Source: Stenotrophomonas sp. Iso1 (lineage in GTDB: Bacteria > Pseudomonadota > Gammaproteobacteria > Xanthomonadales > Xanthomonadaceae). From it: DNA of 64,000 nt. Position 1 is the first letter of the stretch, and each line of letters begins with the position of its first letter. Both the position numbers and the translations under genes were made by a program. Below, piece after piece: positions 38,729 to 48,311 of this stretch. The DNA lies in the NCBI RefSeq assembly GCF_027497995.1, contig NZ_JAODBT010000001.1:1452488-1516487 (forward strand), in the 5' to 3' direction. The notes beneath the pieces were generated by a model that was given only the letters and a program-made list of their open reading frames with translations, was not told the origin of the DNA and did no database searches.

Positions 38729-39817
38729 GTGCATGGGTTCGCATTGGCCTTTTCCACATTCGGCATGGTGATCTTTTCGGCAATCCTGGCGGCAGTCATC
38801 GTGGGCGGCATCGCCTGGTTCTGGCTGCGCAGTCATGTGCAGGCGCCCGCGCCGGCCAGCAGACTGCGCGAGGTGGCGCCGGTTGAAACCGATGTGCCGG
38901 TTGCCATCGCGCCGGTAGCGGCGGGGGACCTGCAGCGGCGTTTTCTTTTACATGCCCTGGCGGTTGCTGACGATGCACCTTTGCGTGTGCAGCGTGCAGT
39001 GGTCGATGACGTGGTCGCCACGCTGACGCGCGCCGATCTTTCCTCCCGCTACACGCCGCGCCGCCCGAACCTGTTGCCGCAGCTGATCCAGAGCGTCAAC
39101 GACAGCGCGGCTTCTTCGCGTTCGATCGCGCGCATCATCGGCAGCGACCCTGTGCTTGCCGCGACCTTGCTGCGCATTGCCAACAGCCCGCTGTACCGGC
39201 TGCAGCGGCAGGATGTGCAGCGCATCGAGCGGGCGGTGACCTTGATCGGCAACGACGGCATCCGGCAGATCATCTCGGCTGCGTTGGTGCAGCCGGTAAT
39301 GCAGGCTGCCAGTGGCGAGGATGCTTTGTTCGCGCGCCAGCTATGGGATTACACGCTGGTCCTGTCACTGGCCGCTGCTGACCATGCGCGCAGCATGGAA
39401 CAGGAAGATGGCTTTGCTGCCCAGTTGGCCGGCCTGTTGCTGGGGCTGAGTGGCGCAATGGTGATGCAGGCTTGCGCCGATGTATTGGCAAGGTCGCCGC
39501 TGCGTGCGCGCGAGCCGGGTACCTTGCTGGAGGCACTGGAGCGTTGCACTGCACCCACCGCCGTGCGTATTGCCGAGCACTGGAAACTCGCTCCGTCGAT
39601 CATGCAGGCACTGCGTGATGTTGATGCACAAGCGCCTGCAGGGTTGGCGCATTCACTGCAGGTGGGCCGTTTGGCGGCCAGTGCGGCCATGCTGCATGCC
39701 GGCGGGAAAATGCAGGAAGAGCAGGCGTTGGCCGCGTTGTCGAGCCAGTTGCCGCCGCATGTTGCGGTGTGGCTGTGGAAGCGGGTGAACCGACAGGCAC
39801 CGGACGACCACCGCTAA
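38729..39817 (+). CDS. HDOD-domain signalling protein with an N-terminal membrane anchor
   Basis: A 362-residue protein (from GTG 38729; ATG 38765 would give 350). One membrane helix (about 13-32) precedes a linker and an HDOD domain at about 110-320, seen in LLPQLIQSVNDSAASSRSIARIIGSDP, then LLRIANSPLY, the hallmark of HDOD helical proteins. HDOD domains are degenerate HD domains involved in signalling, for instance with cyclic di-GMP systems common in xanthomonads. No partner gene is adjacent. Which start is used is not decided by the sequence. Confidence 0.82.
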   Translation: MHGFALAFSTFGMVIFSAILAAVIVGGIAWFWLRSHVQAPAPASRLREVAPVETDVPVAIAPVAAGDLQRRFLLHALAVADDAPLRVQRAVVDDVVATLTRADLSSRYTPRRPNLLPQLIQSVNDSAASSRSIARIIGSDPVLAATLLRIANSPLYRLQRQDVQRIERAVTLIGNDGIRQIISAALVQPVMQAASGEDALFARQLWDYTLVLSLAAADHARSMEQEDGFAAQLAGLLLGLSGAMVMQACADVLARSPLRAREPGTLLEALERCTAPTAVRIAEHWKLAPSIMQALRDVDAQAPAGLAHSLQVGRLAASAAMLHAGGKMQEEQALAALSSQLPPHVAVWLWKRVNRQAPDDHR

Positions 39818-39832
39818 GCGACGATCACGCCG

Positions 39833-41407
39833 CTACAGCTGCGACTCCAGCGGCAACCAGCTGATCACGCGGGTGGTAGCCCGTTGCAGCACAGTGGTGT
39901 CCGGCTCGATGCGGTAGGTGACGGGCGGCGTCGCGCTGCGGTCCAGCCAGCGCAGGTCCGAGCCCTTGCTCAGATACACCCAGTAGCTCTGTTCGGCATC
40001 TGACAGACGCAGATATTCGGTGCGCAACCGTGCGGCCAGCACCGGATCGTCGAACAGCACGCCCATCTCCGTGTTGAGGTAGGCCGAACGTGGATCCAGG
40101 TTGAACGAACCGACAAAGCCGCGGCGGTCATCCACCACGAATGCTTTGGTATGCAAGCTGGCACCGCTGCTGCCGAAGGTGGATGCGCGCTCGCCGTGGC
40201 CATGCGATTTGAGTTCGTACAACTGCACGCCACCGGCCAGCAGCGGCCTGCGGTAGTGCATGTAGCCGCTGTGCACGGCGGCCACGTCGTTGGCCGCCAG
40301 CGAGTTGGTGATGATGCCGACCTGCACGCCGCTTTTGACCTGCCCGATCAGGGCCTTGGTGCCTGCTGCACCGGGCACGAAGTACGGCGAGATCAGCAGG
40401 GATTTGTGCCGGGCGCTGCCCAGTTCCTGCGCCAGGTGCGAGACCAGCCAGTCGCTGGGGTCGGCGTCCTTGCGCTTGCTGGGTGGGTCGGAGCGGATAT
40501 GTATCTGCGAGGTCCAATGCAGTGCCAGCTGGTTGCTCAGGTAGGCGTCGTCCATGCGCGCGCGCACCCGTTGCAGATAGGGTGCGGCTTCCTGCTCACG
40601 GGCCTCGACCGTGGCTTGGTCGATGAAGTTCTGCATCTGCTGCGCGGTGTTGTACTGCAGTGCGCCGATGGGCACGACCTCCTGGCTGTTCCAGAATGTG
40701 TCGAATATCCGGCTGGCATCAGCGGCCACTGGGCCGGCCAGCAGCAGGTCCAGGTCGCGGAAATTCACGTCTGGGCGTGCGTCGAAATACTCTTCGCCGA
40801 TGTTGCGGCCACCAACGATGGCCACCCGGCCATCGGCGATCCACGCCTTGTTGTGCATGCGGTAGTTGATGCTGAAGGCCCGTTGCACCATTTCCAACAA
40901 ACGCCACAGGCCTTCGCGATTGCGGAACGGGTTGTACAGGCGGATCTCGATATTGGGATGGGTATCCAGCGCCATCATCTGTGCATCGAGCCCGGCGGCA
41001 TTCATGTCGTCCAGCAGTAGACGCACCCGCACGCCGCGTTCGGCGGCCTGGTAGACGTCGTTGGCGAGCAGGTGGCCGACCATGTCGTCGTGCCACATGT
41101 AGTACTGCAGGTCCAGGCTGCGCCCGGCCTGGCGGGTAACGATCGAGCGCGCGGCATAGGCCTCCAGCCCTTCGGACAGGTAGAACGCGCCACTTTCGCC
41201 CGGATGCGCTGCCAGCATCGGTGCCAGTGATCGATCAATCAGGGTTTGATCGGGCTGCACCGGCAAGGCATGCGATGGAGTGCCCAGCGCCTTGGGAGTG
41301 AGGTGGTCGCCCAACATCAGGCCGCTGGCGACCAGCAACAGCAGCGCGACGATGACGTAACCGAACAGACGCAGCAGCTTGTGGCCACGGGAGCGGGTGG
41401 TTTCCAT
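39833..41407 (-). CDS. Phospholipase D-family (cardiolipin synthase-like) membrane protein
   Basis: A 524-residue protein anchored by a helix at 12-32. It has two HKD half-sites: [10 protein letters not shown] (His185, Lys187, Asp192) with [11 protein letters not shown], and [11 protein letters not shown] (His419, Lys421, Asp426) with [17 protein letters not shown]. This arrangement is found in ClsC-type cardiolipin synthases and periplasm-facing phospholipases D. A transphosphatidylation role in phospholipid remodelling is likely. It is convergent with the HDOD gene by only 15 bp. Confidence 0.88.
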   Translation of the reverse strand: METTRSRGHKLLRLFGYVIVALLLLVASGLMLGDHLTPKALGTPSHALPVQPDQTLIDRSLAPMLAAHPGESGAFYLSEGLEAYAARSIVTRQAGRSLDLQYYMWHDDMVGHLLANDVYQAAERGVRVRLLLDDMNAAGLDAQMMALDTHPNIEIRLYNPFRNREGLWRLLEMVQRAFSINYRMHNKAWIADGRVAIVGGRNIGEEYFDARPDVNFRDLDLLLAGPVAADASRIFDTFWNSQEVVPIGALQYNTAQQMQNFIDQATVEAREQEAAPYLQRVRARMDDAYLSNQLALHWTSQIHIRSDPPSKRKDADPSDWLVSHLAQELGSARHKSLLISPYFVPGAAGTKALIGQVKSGVQVGIITNSLAANDVAAVHSGYMHYRRPLLAGGVQLYELKSHGHGERASTFGSSGASLHTKAFVVDDRRGFVGSFNLDPRSAYLNTEMGVLFDDPVLAARLRTEYLRLSDAEQSYWVYLSKGSDLRWLDRSATPPVTYRIEPDTTVLQRATTRVISWLPLESQL

Positions 41408-41530
41408 GCGCGCATCCTAGCGATGTTCTGGGTTGCGGGTCAGGGTATCTGGCCGACCGTGACGTTCCGGAGGTGTCAGCGGGGGGAGAGCTGGGGGAGA
41501 ATCGGGGTTTGCGTTCCCTGGGCCTTGCCA

Positions 41531-42739
41531 ATGACCGACCGTTCAACCTCCTTCCGCGCACCGAGCCTTGTGGTGCAGATTGTCATTGGCCTGGTTGCAG
41601 GCATTGTGCTGGCGATGGCCTGGCCACAGGGGGCGACGGCGGTGGGGCTGCTCGGCACGGTGTTCATTTCCGCGCTCAAGGCAGTGGCGCCCATTTTGGT
41701 GCTGGTGCTGGTCACCGCCTCCATCGCCAACCACAAGCATGGGCAGAAGACCAATATCCGCTTCATTCTGGCGCTGTATGTCATCGGCACCCTGACTGCC
41801 GCGTTGGTGGGTGTGGCCGCCAGCTTCTTGTTCCCCAGCATGTTGAACCTGAAAGTCGCAGCCGAGGCGGGCATGACTGCGCCAGGCGGCATCGGCGAAG
41901 TACTCAAGACGCTGCTGATGCAAGTCGTCGACAACCCGGTGCATGCGCTGCTCAACGCCAACTACATCGGCCTGCTGGCCTGGGCCGTGGGTCTGGGCAT
42001 GGCGTTGCGCCATGCCAGCGCCGGCACCCGCGTGCTGGTGAGTGATCTGTCCGACGCCATCACGTGGGTGGTGCGTGCGGTGATCAAGCTGGCACCGTTG
42101 GGCGTGTTCGGTATCGTTGCCTCGCTGCTGGCTGAATCGGGCCTGGGAGCGCTGAAGGGCTATCTACAGCTGTTGTACGTGCTGATCGGCGCGATGCTGT
42201 TCATGGCGTTCGTCGGCAATCCGCTGATCGTGGCGCTGGTGACGCGTCGCAATCCCTATCCGCTGGTGCTGCGTTGTCTGCGTGAAAGTGGCATCACCGC
42301 GTTCTTTACGCGTTCTTCGGCGGCCAACATTCCGGTCAATATGGAGTTGTGCCGCAAGTTGGGCCTGCATGAGGAAACCTACTCGGTAGCGATCCCGTTG
42401 GGTGCCACCATCAACATGGCCGGCGCAGCAATCACCATTTCGGTGCTGACATTGGCTGCGGTCAACACGTTGGGCATCGCCGTGGACCTGCCGACTGCGC
42501 TGCTGTTGAGCGTGCTGGCGGCGGTCGGTGCCTGCGGTGCTTCTGGTGTGCCGGGTGGTTCGTTGCTGTTGATTCCACTGGCCTGCGGTTTGTTTGGTAT
42601 TTCCAATGACGTGGCGATGCAGGTGGTAGCGGTGGGCTTCATTGTGGGTGTGGTGCAGGACTCGGCCGAAACCGCGTTGAATTCCTCCACCGACGTGGTG
42701 TTTGTTGCTGCCGCCGAACAGGCGCGCGGGCGGGACTGA
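41531..42739 (+). CDS. sstT: Serine/threonine:sodium symporter SstT
   Basis: A 402-residue inner-membrane dicarboxylate/amino-acid:cation symporter (DAACS). The pattern of SstT is seen in [42 protein letters not shown] and [20 protein letters not shown]. The start is ATG at 41531, where the conserved hydrophobic N-terminus begins; the frame open to 41246 is unsupported. The stop overlaps the azlC start by 1 bp, so the three downstream genes are one operon for amino-acid transport. Confidence 0.93.
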   Translation: MTDRSTSFRAPSLVVQIVIGLVAGIVLAMAWPQGATAVGLLGTVFISALKAVAPILVLVLVTASIANHKHGQKTNIRFILALYVIGTLTAALVGVAASFLFPSMLNLKVAAEAGMTAPGGIGEVLKTLLMQVVDNPVHALLNANYIGLLAWAVGLGMALRHASAGTRVLVSDLSDAITWVVRAVIKLAPLGVFGIVASLLAESGLGALKGYLQLLYVLIGAMLFMAFVGNPLIVALVTRRNPYPLVLRCLRESGITAFFTRSSAANIPVNMELCRKLGLHEETYSVAIPLGATINMAGAAITISVLTLAAVNTLGIAVDLPTALLLSVLAAVGACGASGVPGGSLLLIPLACGLFGISNDVAMQVVAVGFIVGVVQDSAETALNSSTDVVFVAAAEQARGRD

Positions 42740-43467
42740 TGCGCATGCGCGAGCGGCTCACACCCGCGGTACGCATTGGCCTGTCGATTGCGCTGGCCAC
42801 CGGCTTGTATGGCATTTCCTTCGGCGCGCTGGCAGTGGCGTCGGGGTTCAGCGTCGCGCAGACGGCGGTGCTGAGTTTGTTGATGTTCACCGGTGGCTCG
42901 CAGTTCGCCTTCATCGGGGTGATTGCTGCCGGTGGTGCAGGCGGTGCGGCATTTACAGCGGCCACGCTGCTGGGTATCCGCAATGCGGTGTACGGCGCAC
43001 AGATCAACCGCATGTTGGTGCCGCGCGGTTGGCTGCGGCCGCTGGCCGCGCAGATCACCATCGACGAATCCGCCGCCACCGCCGCCAGTCAGCGCGAGCC
43101 GGCCGAGCAACGGCGGGGTTTCTGGGTGGCAGGCATCGGCGTGTACCTGTTCTGGAATTTCTTCACCTTGGTGGGCGCCTTGCTGGGCGACGCCTTGGGC
43201 GACCCGCGCCGCTGGGGACTGGATGGCGCAGCGGTGGCGGCCTTTCTGGCGTTGCTGTGGCCGCGCCTGCGCTCGCGTGAGCCGGTGGCCATCGCCATTG
43301 TCTGCGCGCTGGTGACTCTGCTGGCGCTGCCGTGGTTACCGCCCGGTGTGCCGATCCTGTTGGCAGCGACGGTGGCGGCGGTCTGGGGGTGGTTCGGGCA
43401 GGGCCCCGCCGACGAAGGGCTTGAGCCGGATGTAGCGCCACCCGCCATCAAGGAGGGTTCGCGATGA
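42739..43467 (+). CDS. azlC: Branched-chain amino-acid exporter subunit AzlC
   Basis: A 242-residue membrane protein with the AzlC motifs GISFGALAVASGF, MFTGGSQFAFIGVIAAGG and GIRNAVYGAQINR. With AzlD it exports branched-chain amino acids or analogues. The start overlaps the sstT stop (TGATG). Its C-terminal tail is extended beyond the last helix by about 30 acidic residues. Confidence 0.92.
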   Translation: MRMRERLTPAVRIGLSIALATGLYGISFGALAVASGFSVAQTAVLSLLMFTGGSQFAFIGVIAAGGAGGAAFTAATLLGIRNAVYGAQINRMLVPRGWLRPLAAQITIDESAATAASQREPAEQRRGFWVAGIGVYLFWNFFTLVGALLGDALGDPRRWGLDGAAVAAFLALLWPRLRSREPVAIAIVCALVTLLALPWLPPGVPILLAATVAAVWGWFGQGPADEGLEPDVAPPAIKEGSR

Positions 43468-43766
43468 CGCTCTGGGGTTGGATTCTGCTGGCCTGCGTGG
43501 CCGCCTGGGGGCTCAAGTTCGTCGGCTATCTGGTGCCGCTGCGGTGGATGGAATCACCGCGCATGAGCCGTGTGGCGGGTACCTTGACCATTGGCTTGCT
43601 GGCATCGCTGACGGCAATGAATGCGTTTTCCGCCGGGCAGGGGCTGGCATTTGATGCGCGCATTGGTGCGTTACTGGTAGCAGCAGTGGCGCTGGCGTTG
43701 CGGGCACCCTTCCTGCTGGTTGTGGTGCTGGGGGCGGTGGCTGCGGCGTTGATCCGCTTGCTGTAA
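43464..43766 (+). CDS. azlD: Branched-chain amino-acid exporter subunit AzlD
   Basis: A 100-residue membrane protein with three to four helices, overlapping azlC by 4 bp (ATGA). The AzlD pattern is seen in KFVGYLVPLRWMESPRMSRV and ALRAPFLLVVVLGAVAAALIR. It forms the small subunit of AzlCD. It is the last gene of the sstT-azlC-azlD operon. The 107 bp after it show no clear terminator. Confidence 0.9.
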   Translation: MTLWGWILLACVAAWGLKFVGYLVPLRWMESPRMSRVAGTLTIGLLASLTAMNAFSAGQGLAFDARIGALLVAAVALALRAPFLLVVVLGAVAAALIRLL

Positions 43767-43873
43767 CGCCGATCAGGCGGGGATGCGGTGCACTCCCTGC
43801 GTTTGCATCCACAGGTTGCCGACGGTGCCGCGATGCTCTGCCTGACCACGCGGGTAATACGTTTCCGCGTAGC

Positions 43874-44587
43874 TCAGAACTTCTGGCTGGGCATCAAAAA
43901 GCGCCACTGGCCTTCGGGCATTTTGCTCAGGCCAATGCGGCCGATACGCAGCCGGCGGATAGCCGTGGCTTGCAGGCCGACTTCCTTGCACATGAACTGC
44001 AACTGGCCTGGGCGTACATCCTTGATGGCAAAACGCAGGCGTTGCTCGCTCTGCCAGCTGACCTTGCAGCTTTGCAGACTGCGGCCTTCGTAAATCAAGC
44101 CCTGGGTCAGGCGCGACATCGCCCACGGACTGGGTTCGCCTTCCACGTCCACCATGAACTCCTGTTCCAGTGACGGGCCGGTTTCGATCAGGTGGCGGCG
44201 CACGCGCCAGTCCTGGGTCAGTACCACCAGCCCGTTTGCCGCTTCGTCCAGTGGCATGGGCACTTCCAGGCGCTGGAAATGGCGGCGCAGCAGGTGCTGC
44301 TGGCTGGAGGCATAGTCGGTGAAGTGGCTGGCTTCTTCGATCAACGCCAGCAGCCCTCCTGGGCCGACTCCGGCGGGCTTGTTCAGCAGGAACGTCGCCG
44401 GCTCGGCGCCTTCGGTATTGGCGTTGTCAGCCAAGGTCACCACTTCCTCGGTGACCATGGTCTGCGGGGTTTCCACCACCACGCCATCCACGCTCACCCA
44501 GCCGCCTTCAATGTACTGCTGGGCCTGGGCACGCGAGCATTGCAGCTGCGCGGACAGGCGCTTGTCGAGACGGATGGGCGTGGTCAT
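43874..44587 (-). CDS. RsuA/RluB-family RNA pseudouridine synthase, divergent active-site loop
   Basis: A 237-residue protein. An S4 RNA-binding domain (IRLDKRLSAQLQCSRAQAQQYIEGGWVS) precedes the catalytic domain with LLNKPAGV (67-73). The catalytic Asp would be Asp114 in MPLDEAANGLVVLTQDW, where most family members have GRLDxxTxGLLLLT: the Arg before Leu-Asp is replaced by Pro. The rest of the core aligns. It would isomerise a uridine in rRNA (RsuA/RluB/RluF type); target unknown. The start is ATG 44587, and the frame has no conserved extension upstream. Confidence 0.78.
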   Translation of the reverse strand: MTTPIRLDKRLSAQLQCSRAQAQQYIEGGWVSVDGVVVETPQTMVTEEVVTLADNANTEGAEPATFLLNKPAGVGPGGLLALIEEASHFTDYASSQQHLLRRHFQRLEVPMPLDEAANGLVVLTQDWRVRRHLIETGPSLEQEFMVDVEGEPSPWAMSRLTQGLIYEGRSLQSCKVSWQSEQRLRFAIKDVRPGQLQFMCKEVGLQATAIRRLRIGRIGLSKMPEGQWRFLMPSQKF

Positions 44588-44651
44588 GGATACGGTGTTC
44601 TACGGCGGGCGGGGAGTGTAGCGCCGATGCGTCGCGGTCGCGAACGCAGGC

Positions 44652-45149
44652 TCAGCGCGGTTCGTGTTCCAGCGCGGTCAAATACAGGCGCATATCGAAC
44701 TCCAGTTGGTGGTAGTCCGGCTCCATGTGCAGGCACAGCTGGTAGAAGGCCTTGTTGTGGTCGGCCTCTTTGATGTGGGCCAGTTCGTGCACCACGATCA
44801 TCCGCAGGAACTCGGCCGGGGCCTCGCGGAACACGCTGGCGATACGGATTTCACGGCTGGCCTTGAGTTTGCCGCCATGGTTGCGTGAGATGGCCGTATG
44901 TGTGCCCAACGCATGCTTCACCACCTGCAGCTTGCCGTCGTAGAGCACCTTGCCCAAAGGCTGTGACTGGCGCAGATGGCGGTCTTTCAGCGCCTGCACG
45001 TAGTCATAAAGCTGGCGGTCGTTGCGCACTGCGTGTGGCTGCGCATAGCGGCGGCGTACCGCTTCGCCGAGCTTGCCTTCCGCCAGCAGCTCACGGGCGC
45101 GCTGCTGCAGGGGTTCGGGATATCCGTTCAGGTACTTCAGGGTCTGCAT
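44652..45149 (-). CDS. YgjP-like zinc metallopeptidase-domain protein
   Basis: A 165-residue cytosolic protein of the YgjP/WLM-type metallopeptidases. The zinc motif is HELAHIKEADHNKAFY (His121, Glu122, His125, third ligand His131), followed by the short C-terminal helix. It is related to M48-like and SprT folds. The target is unknown. The start at 45149 (MQTLKYL) is chosen since the longer frame runs into the divergent DUF2058 gene. Confidence 0.85.
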   Translation of the reverse strand: MQTLKYLNGYPEPLQQRARELLAEGKLGEAVRRRYAQPHAVRNDRQLYDYVQALKDRHLRQSQPLGKVLYDGKLQVVKHALGTHTAISRNHGGKLKASREIRIASVFREAPAEFLRMIVVHELAHIKEADHNKAFYQLCLHMEPDYHQLEFDMRLYLTALEHEPR

Positions 45150-45230
45150 CGTGGCTGTGCGGATTTGCGGGCGAGGTAGGGGGCCGATGGGTATCATGGC
45201 AGCCATCGGCAACAGAACACGAATACGACG

Positions 45231-45785
45231 ATGGCAAAGGCAAATCCGCTGCAGGAACAGTTGCTCAAGGCTGGGCTGGTGAAGAAATCCCAGGTATCCC
45301 AGGTGGCCCGTGAGCAGGTCAAGGCACGCCATGGCAAGGGCCCGGCGGCGCCCACCGAAAGCCAGCGTGAGGCCGAACGTGTGCGCGCCGAGAAGGCCGA
45401 CAAGGACCGCGAGCTGGCCGCCGAGCGCAATGCGCAACGCCGCGCCGAAGAACTGCGCGCGCAGGCGCGGCAGATCATCAGCGACCGCAAACTGCCACGT
45501 GGCGGCGAGCTGGAATACCGCTTCAATGATGGCGAAATCATTCGCACGCTGCTGGTCACCGAGGCGCTGCGCAAGCAGTTGGCGAACGGTGCGCTGGTGG
45601 TGGTGCGCCACGGCGACAGTTTCGAGTTGCTGGCACGGGTGGCCGCCGAGCAGGTGCGTTCGCGTGCCGCCGAGCTGATCGTGCTCGACCACGGCCAGAG
45701 CGAGGATGCCCCCGTGTCCACCGGCAACGCCGAGGATGATGCTTACTACGCCCAGTTCCAGGTGCCTGACGATCTGATGTGGTAA
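45231..45785 (+). CDS. DUF2058-family nucleoprotein/polynucleotide-associated protein
   Basis: A 184-residue, highly charged protein. The N-terminus MAKANPLQEQLLKAGLVKKSQ and the long charged coiled coil (about 45-85, rich in Glu, Arg and Ala) are typical of DUF2058 (E. coli YaiL). The C-terminal half (LEYRFNDGEIIRTLLVTE) is a conserved beta domain ending acidic (DDLMW). It is thought to associate with nucleic acids. It is divergent from the YgjP gene. Confidence 0.85.
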   Translation: MAKANPLQEQLLKAGLVKKSQVSQVAREQVKARHGKGPAAPTESQREAERVRAEKADKDRELAAERNAQRRAEELRAQARQIISDRKLPRGGELEYRFNDGEIIRTLLVTEALRKQLANGALVVVRHGDSFELLARVAAEQVRSRAAELIVLDHGQSEDAPVSTGNAEDDAYYAQFQVPDDLMW

Positions 45786-45864
45786 CCCGCCGTTTCGGTA
45801 ATGTTGACCTGCCACTCAGGCAACTGCGCTAGGCTGGATGCCGGTTACTACGGAGCATTCAGCC

Positions 45865-46131
45865 ATGGCCACCGGTTGGGCAGGCGACACCGCTGTTCAG
45901 GATCAGATTGATGCCACGGTCGGGGACGCGATCAAGCGTGCGCGTAGCCGCATGCCCAGCGGTCCCAGCCTGGAACATTGCGAGGAATGTGACGCGCCCA
46001 TCCCCGAGGCACGACGCAAGGCAGTGCCGGGTGTGCGCCTGTGCGTTGTCTGCCAGGAGGCGCACGATGCCGAAGATGCCAGCGCCAGCGGTTACAACCG
46101 GCGTGGCAGCAAGGACAGCCAGTTGCGTTAG
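45865..46131 (+). CDS. DksA/TraR-family C4 zinc-finger protein
   Basis: An 88-residue protein with the C4 finger C-x2-C-x17-C-x2-C in CEECDAPIPEARR and LCVVCQE. Small members of this family (E. coli YbiI, phage TraR) bind the RNA polymerase secondary channel. The start at 45865 has CGGAG 8 nt upstream, so it is preferred to ATG 45838. Its last 4 bp overlap the end of the convergent GNAT gene. Role unknown. Confidence 0.85.
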   Translation: MATGWAGDTAVQDQIDATVGDAIKRARSRMPSGPSLEHCEECDAPIPEARRKAVPGVRLCVVCQEAHDAEDASASGYNRRGSKDSQLR

Positions 46132-46646
46132 TGCTTGCCGGTCTGCGGCAATAGTTCGTTGAGGTACTGCTTCTGGATTGCCGGCCGCAACAGACGCGGC
46201 CGTTCCATCAACACAAAGCGCACGCCCTTTACCGTCTGCGGCGCTGCTTTGGCAACGAAGCCGAATTTCTCGTACACCGGCACTGCCACTTCCGAGGAGT
46301 TGACCGTGTAGTCGCGGCGACCGTGGACGTGCAATGCGTGCTCCCACAGCCGGCGGGCGATGCCCTGATGCCGCGTGTTGCGGCTCACGAACAGATGGTG
46401 GATATGGCTGCCGTCACGCAGGGCGATCATGCCGCACAGCTGGCTATCGTCCTGGACGAGGTAATGCACAAACTGTGGTGATGCCAAGCGCTGGGCAAAA
46501 CTGTCCGGCGTAAGTGTGGCAAGGAAGGCGTGGGCACTGGCGCCGGTAGCGGCGTCGAGCAGGTGCCGGGCCAGCGGTGTGACCAACGCGCTGAGCGCGT
46601 CAGCGTCAGCAGTGGTCGCATCGCGAAGTGTGCTGTTTGAGTCCAT
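46128..46646 (-). CDS. GNAT-family N-acetyltransferase
   Basis: A 172-residue GNAT fold. The acetyl-CoA-binding strand and P-loop are HHLFVSRNTRHQGIARRLWEHAL, followed by VNSSEVAVPVYEKFGFVAKAAP, the usual motif B. The substrate (an amine of a small molecule or protein) is not predictable. It is convergent with the zinc-finger gene. Confidence 0.9.
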   Translation of the reverse strand: MDSNSTLRDATTADADALSALVTPLARHLLDAATGASAHAFLATLTPDSFAQRLASPQFVHYLVQDDSQLCGMIALRDGSHIHHLFVSRNTRHQGIARRLWEHALHVHGRRDYTVNSSEVAVPVYEKFGFVAKAAPQTVKGVRFVLMERPRLLRPAIQKQYLNELLPQTGKH

Positions 46647-46720
46647 TGGCCGCCCCGTTGCCCTGTTCTGCGTGGAGCATAACGGGAGTGGCGGCTGCCG
46701 GGTGCGAAGGCTGCCGGGCG

Positions 46721-47980
46721 TCAGTGCCGCGCGGCCGATAGCTGGAAACTACCGCTCCAGCGCAGCAGCGCGAAGGTGCACCACAGCCAGCCGGCCGTAG
46801 CGATCAGCCCGCCGACCAAGCCAATGTGCTGCATGCCCAGATGCAGGCTGACCTGGCTGCCGATCAACGCACCGGCGCCGATGCCGATGTTGAAAATGCC
46901 GGAGAACAGCGCCATCGCCACGTCGGTGGCGTCGGAGGCCAGGCTGAGCACCTTGGACTGCATCGACAGTGCGAAGGAGATCATCGCCACGCCCCATACG
47001 GACACCAGCACATAGAGCATCCACGCGTTGCCCAGGCCGGTGCGCAGCAACAACAGGCAGGCGGCGAGGGTGCCGATGGCGGTCAACAGGAAGCCGCGCG
47101 GCCAGCGCAGTCCGTAACGTGAAAACAGCACGCTGCCGATGAAGCCCATGCCGCCGAACAGCAGCAGCACCAGCGTAGTGACGTGGGCATCGAAGCCGCC
47201 GATCTTCTGCACGAACGGTTCGATATAGCTGTAGCCGGTGAACTGCGCCGAGATCACCACCGCCACCAGCACATACAACGCCATCAGCGCGGGGCGTCGC
47301 AGCAGCACGGGAATGCTGCTGGCCGAGCCGCTGTTCTGGCTGGGAAGGGCCGGCAGCAGGCGTGCCAATACCAATGACACCAGCAGCGCGACGCCGCCGA
47401 TGGCCATGAAGGTGACGCGCCAACCCAGCCACTCACCGACGATGCGGCCCAGCGGAATGCCCAGCACCATTGCCACCGAGGTGCCGGTAGCCAACAAACC
47501 CAAGGCCTGCGGACGCTTGCCCTCGGGGGCCATGCGCACCGCAAGCGACGCGGTGATCGACCAGAACACCGCATGCGCAAGCGCAATGCCGATGCGGCTG
47601 GCCATCAGGACCGGGTAGCTCCATGCAACGCCGGACAGCACATGGCTGGCGATGAACAACGCAAATACGCCCAGCAGCAATTTACGCCGGTCGAAATTGC
47701 GGGTGAGCAGCATGCACGGCAGTGAGGTCAGTGCGACGACCCAGGCATAAATGGTCAACATCAGCCCGACGTGCTCGATGGGCATGCCAAACGCTCCGCC
47801 GATATCGCTCAGCAGCCCCACCGGCACGAACTCGCTGGTGTTGAACACGAAGGCGGCCAGGGCCAGCGCGATGACGCTGAACCAGCGCTGGCGGTCGCTG
47901 GGCTCGGCCGGGATAACGGCAACGGGCGATGTGGTGTCTGCCGGGCAGGCAGAGCAGGGGGCGTTGGCTGAGGAGGACAT
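46721..47980 (-). CDS. sotB: Sugar-efflux/MFS transporter SotB
   Basis: A 419-residue, 12-helix major-facilitator exporter. The order and sequence match E. coli Sot[58 protein letters not shown] and [20 protein letters not shown]. In E. coli it pumps arabinose/IPTG out of the cell; the physiological substrate here is not known. It begins at ATG 47980; the 30-residue Cys/Pro-containing N-terminal extension is not conserved. Confidence 0.9.
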   Translation of the reverse strand: MSSSANAPCSACPADTTSPVAVIPAEPSDRQRWFSVIALALAAFVFNTSEFVPVGLLSDIGGAFGMPIEHVGLMLTIYAWVVALTSLPCMLLTRNFDRRKLLLGVFALFIASHVLSGVAWSYPVLMASRIGIALAHAVFWSITASLAVRMAPEGKRPQALGLLATGTSVAMVLGIPLGRIVGEWLGWRVTFMAIGGVALLVSLVLARLLPALPSQNSGSASSIPVLLRRPALMALYVLVAVVISAQFTGYSYIEPFVQKIGGFDAHVTTLVLLLFGGMGFIGSVLFSRYGLRWPRGFLLTAIGTLAACLLLLRTGLGNAWMLYVLVSVWGVAMISFALSMQSKVLSLASDATDVAMALFSGIFNIGIGAGALIGSQVSLHLGMQHIGLVGGLIATAGWLWCTFALLRWSGSFQLSAARH

Positions 47981-48139
47981 CGTTTACGAAGGGTGCGGTC
48001 AGAAAGACCGGGAAATCGGTGCCGATTTTCGCATGCGGCGGCGCAACATGAGTGAAATGCTGTGGTTCAAACGGTCGCTTCGGATGCTGGCCCAGCAGGG
48101 CACGACCCGCGTGGGACCACCGTAAGCCAGCAATCAAAA

Positions 48140-48280
48140 CCCCTCATTCGGTTTACGGGAGAGGGGTTGGGGTGAGAGCAATCCGGATCTTCGGCGCCTG
48201 CTGTCAATTGAGGCGTCGAAAGCCAAACGCTCGCCTCATCCGCTCTTGCGGGGCACCTTCTCCCCCGTGCAGGAGAGCGG
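48140..48280. repeat. GC-rich intergenic repeats between sotB and the MscS gene
   Basis: The arms CCCCT / AGGGG at 48140-48166 form a hairpin, and at 48234-48277 the sequence CCTCATCCGCTCTTGCGGGG followed by CACCTTCTCCCCCGTGCAGG is a divergent copy of the repeat at 33328. It covers most of the 331-bp gap; no coding sequence is visible. Confidence 0.7.
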
Positions 48281-48311
48281 GGTGCATGCGGTGCTGCTGG
48301 TTGGGTTCCCC

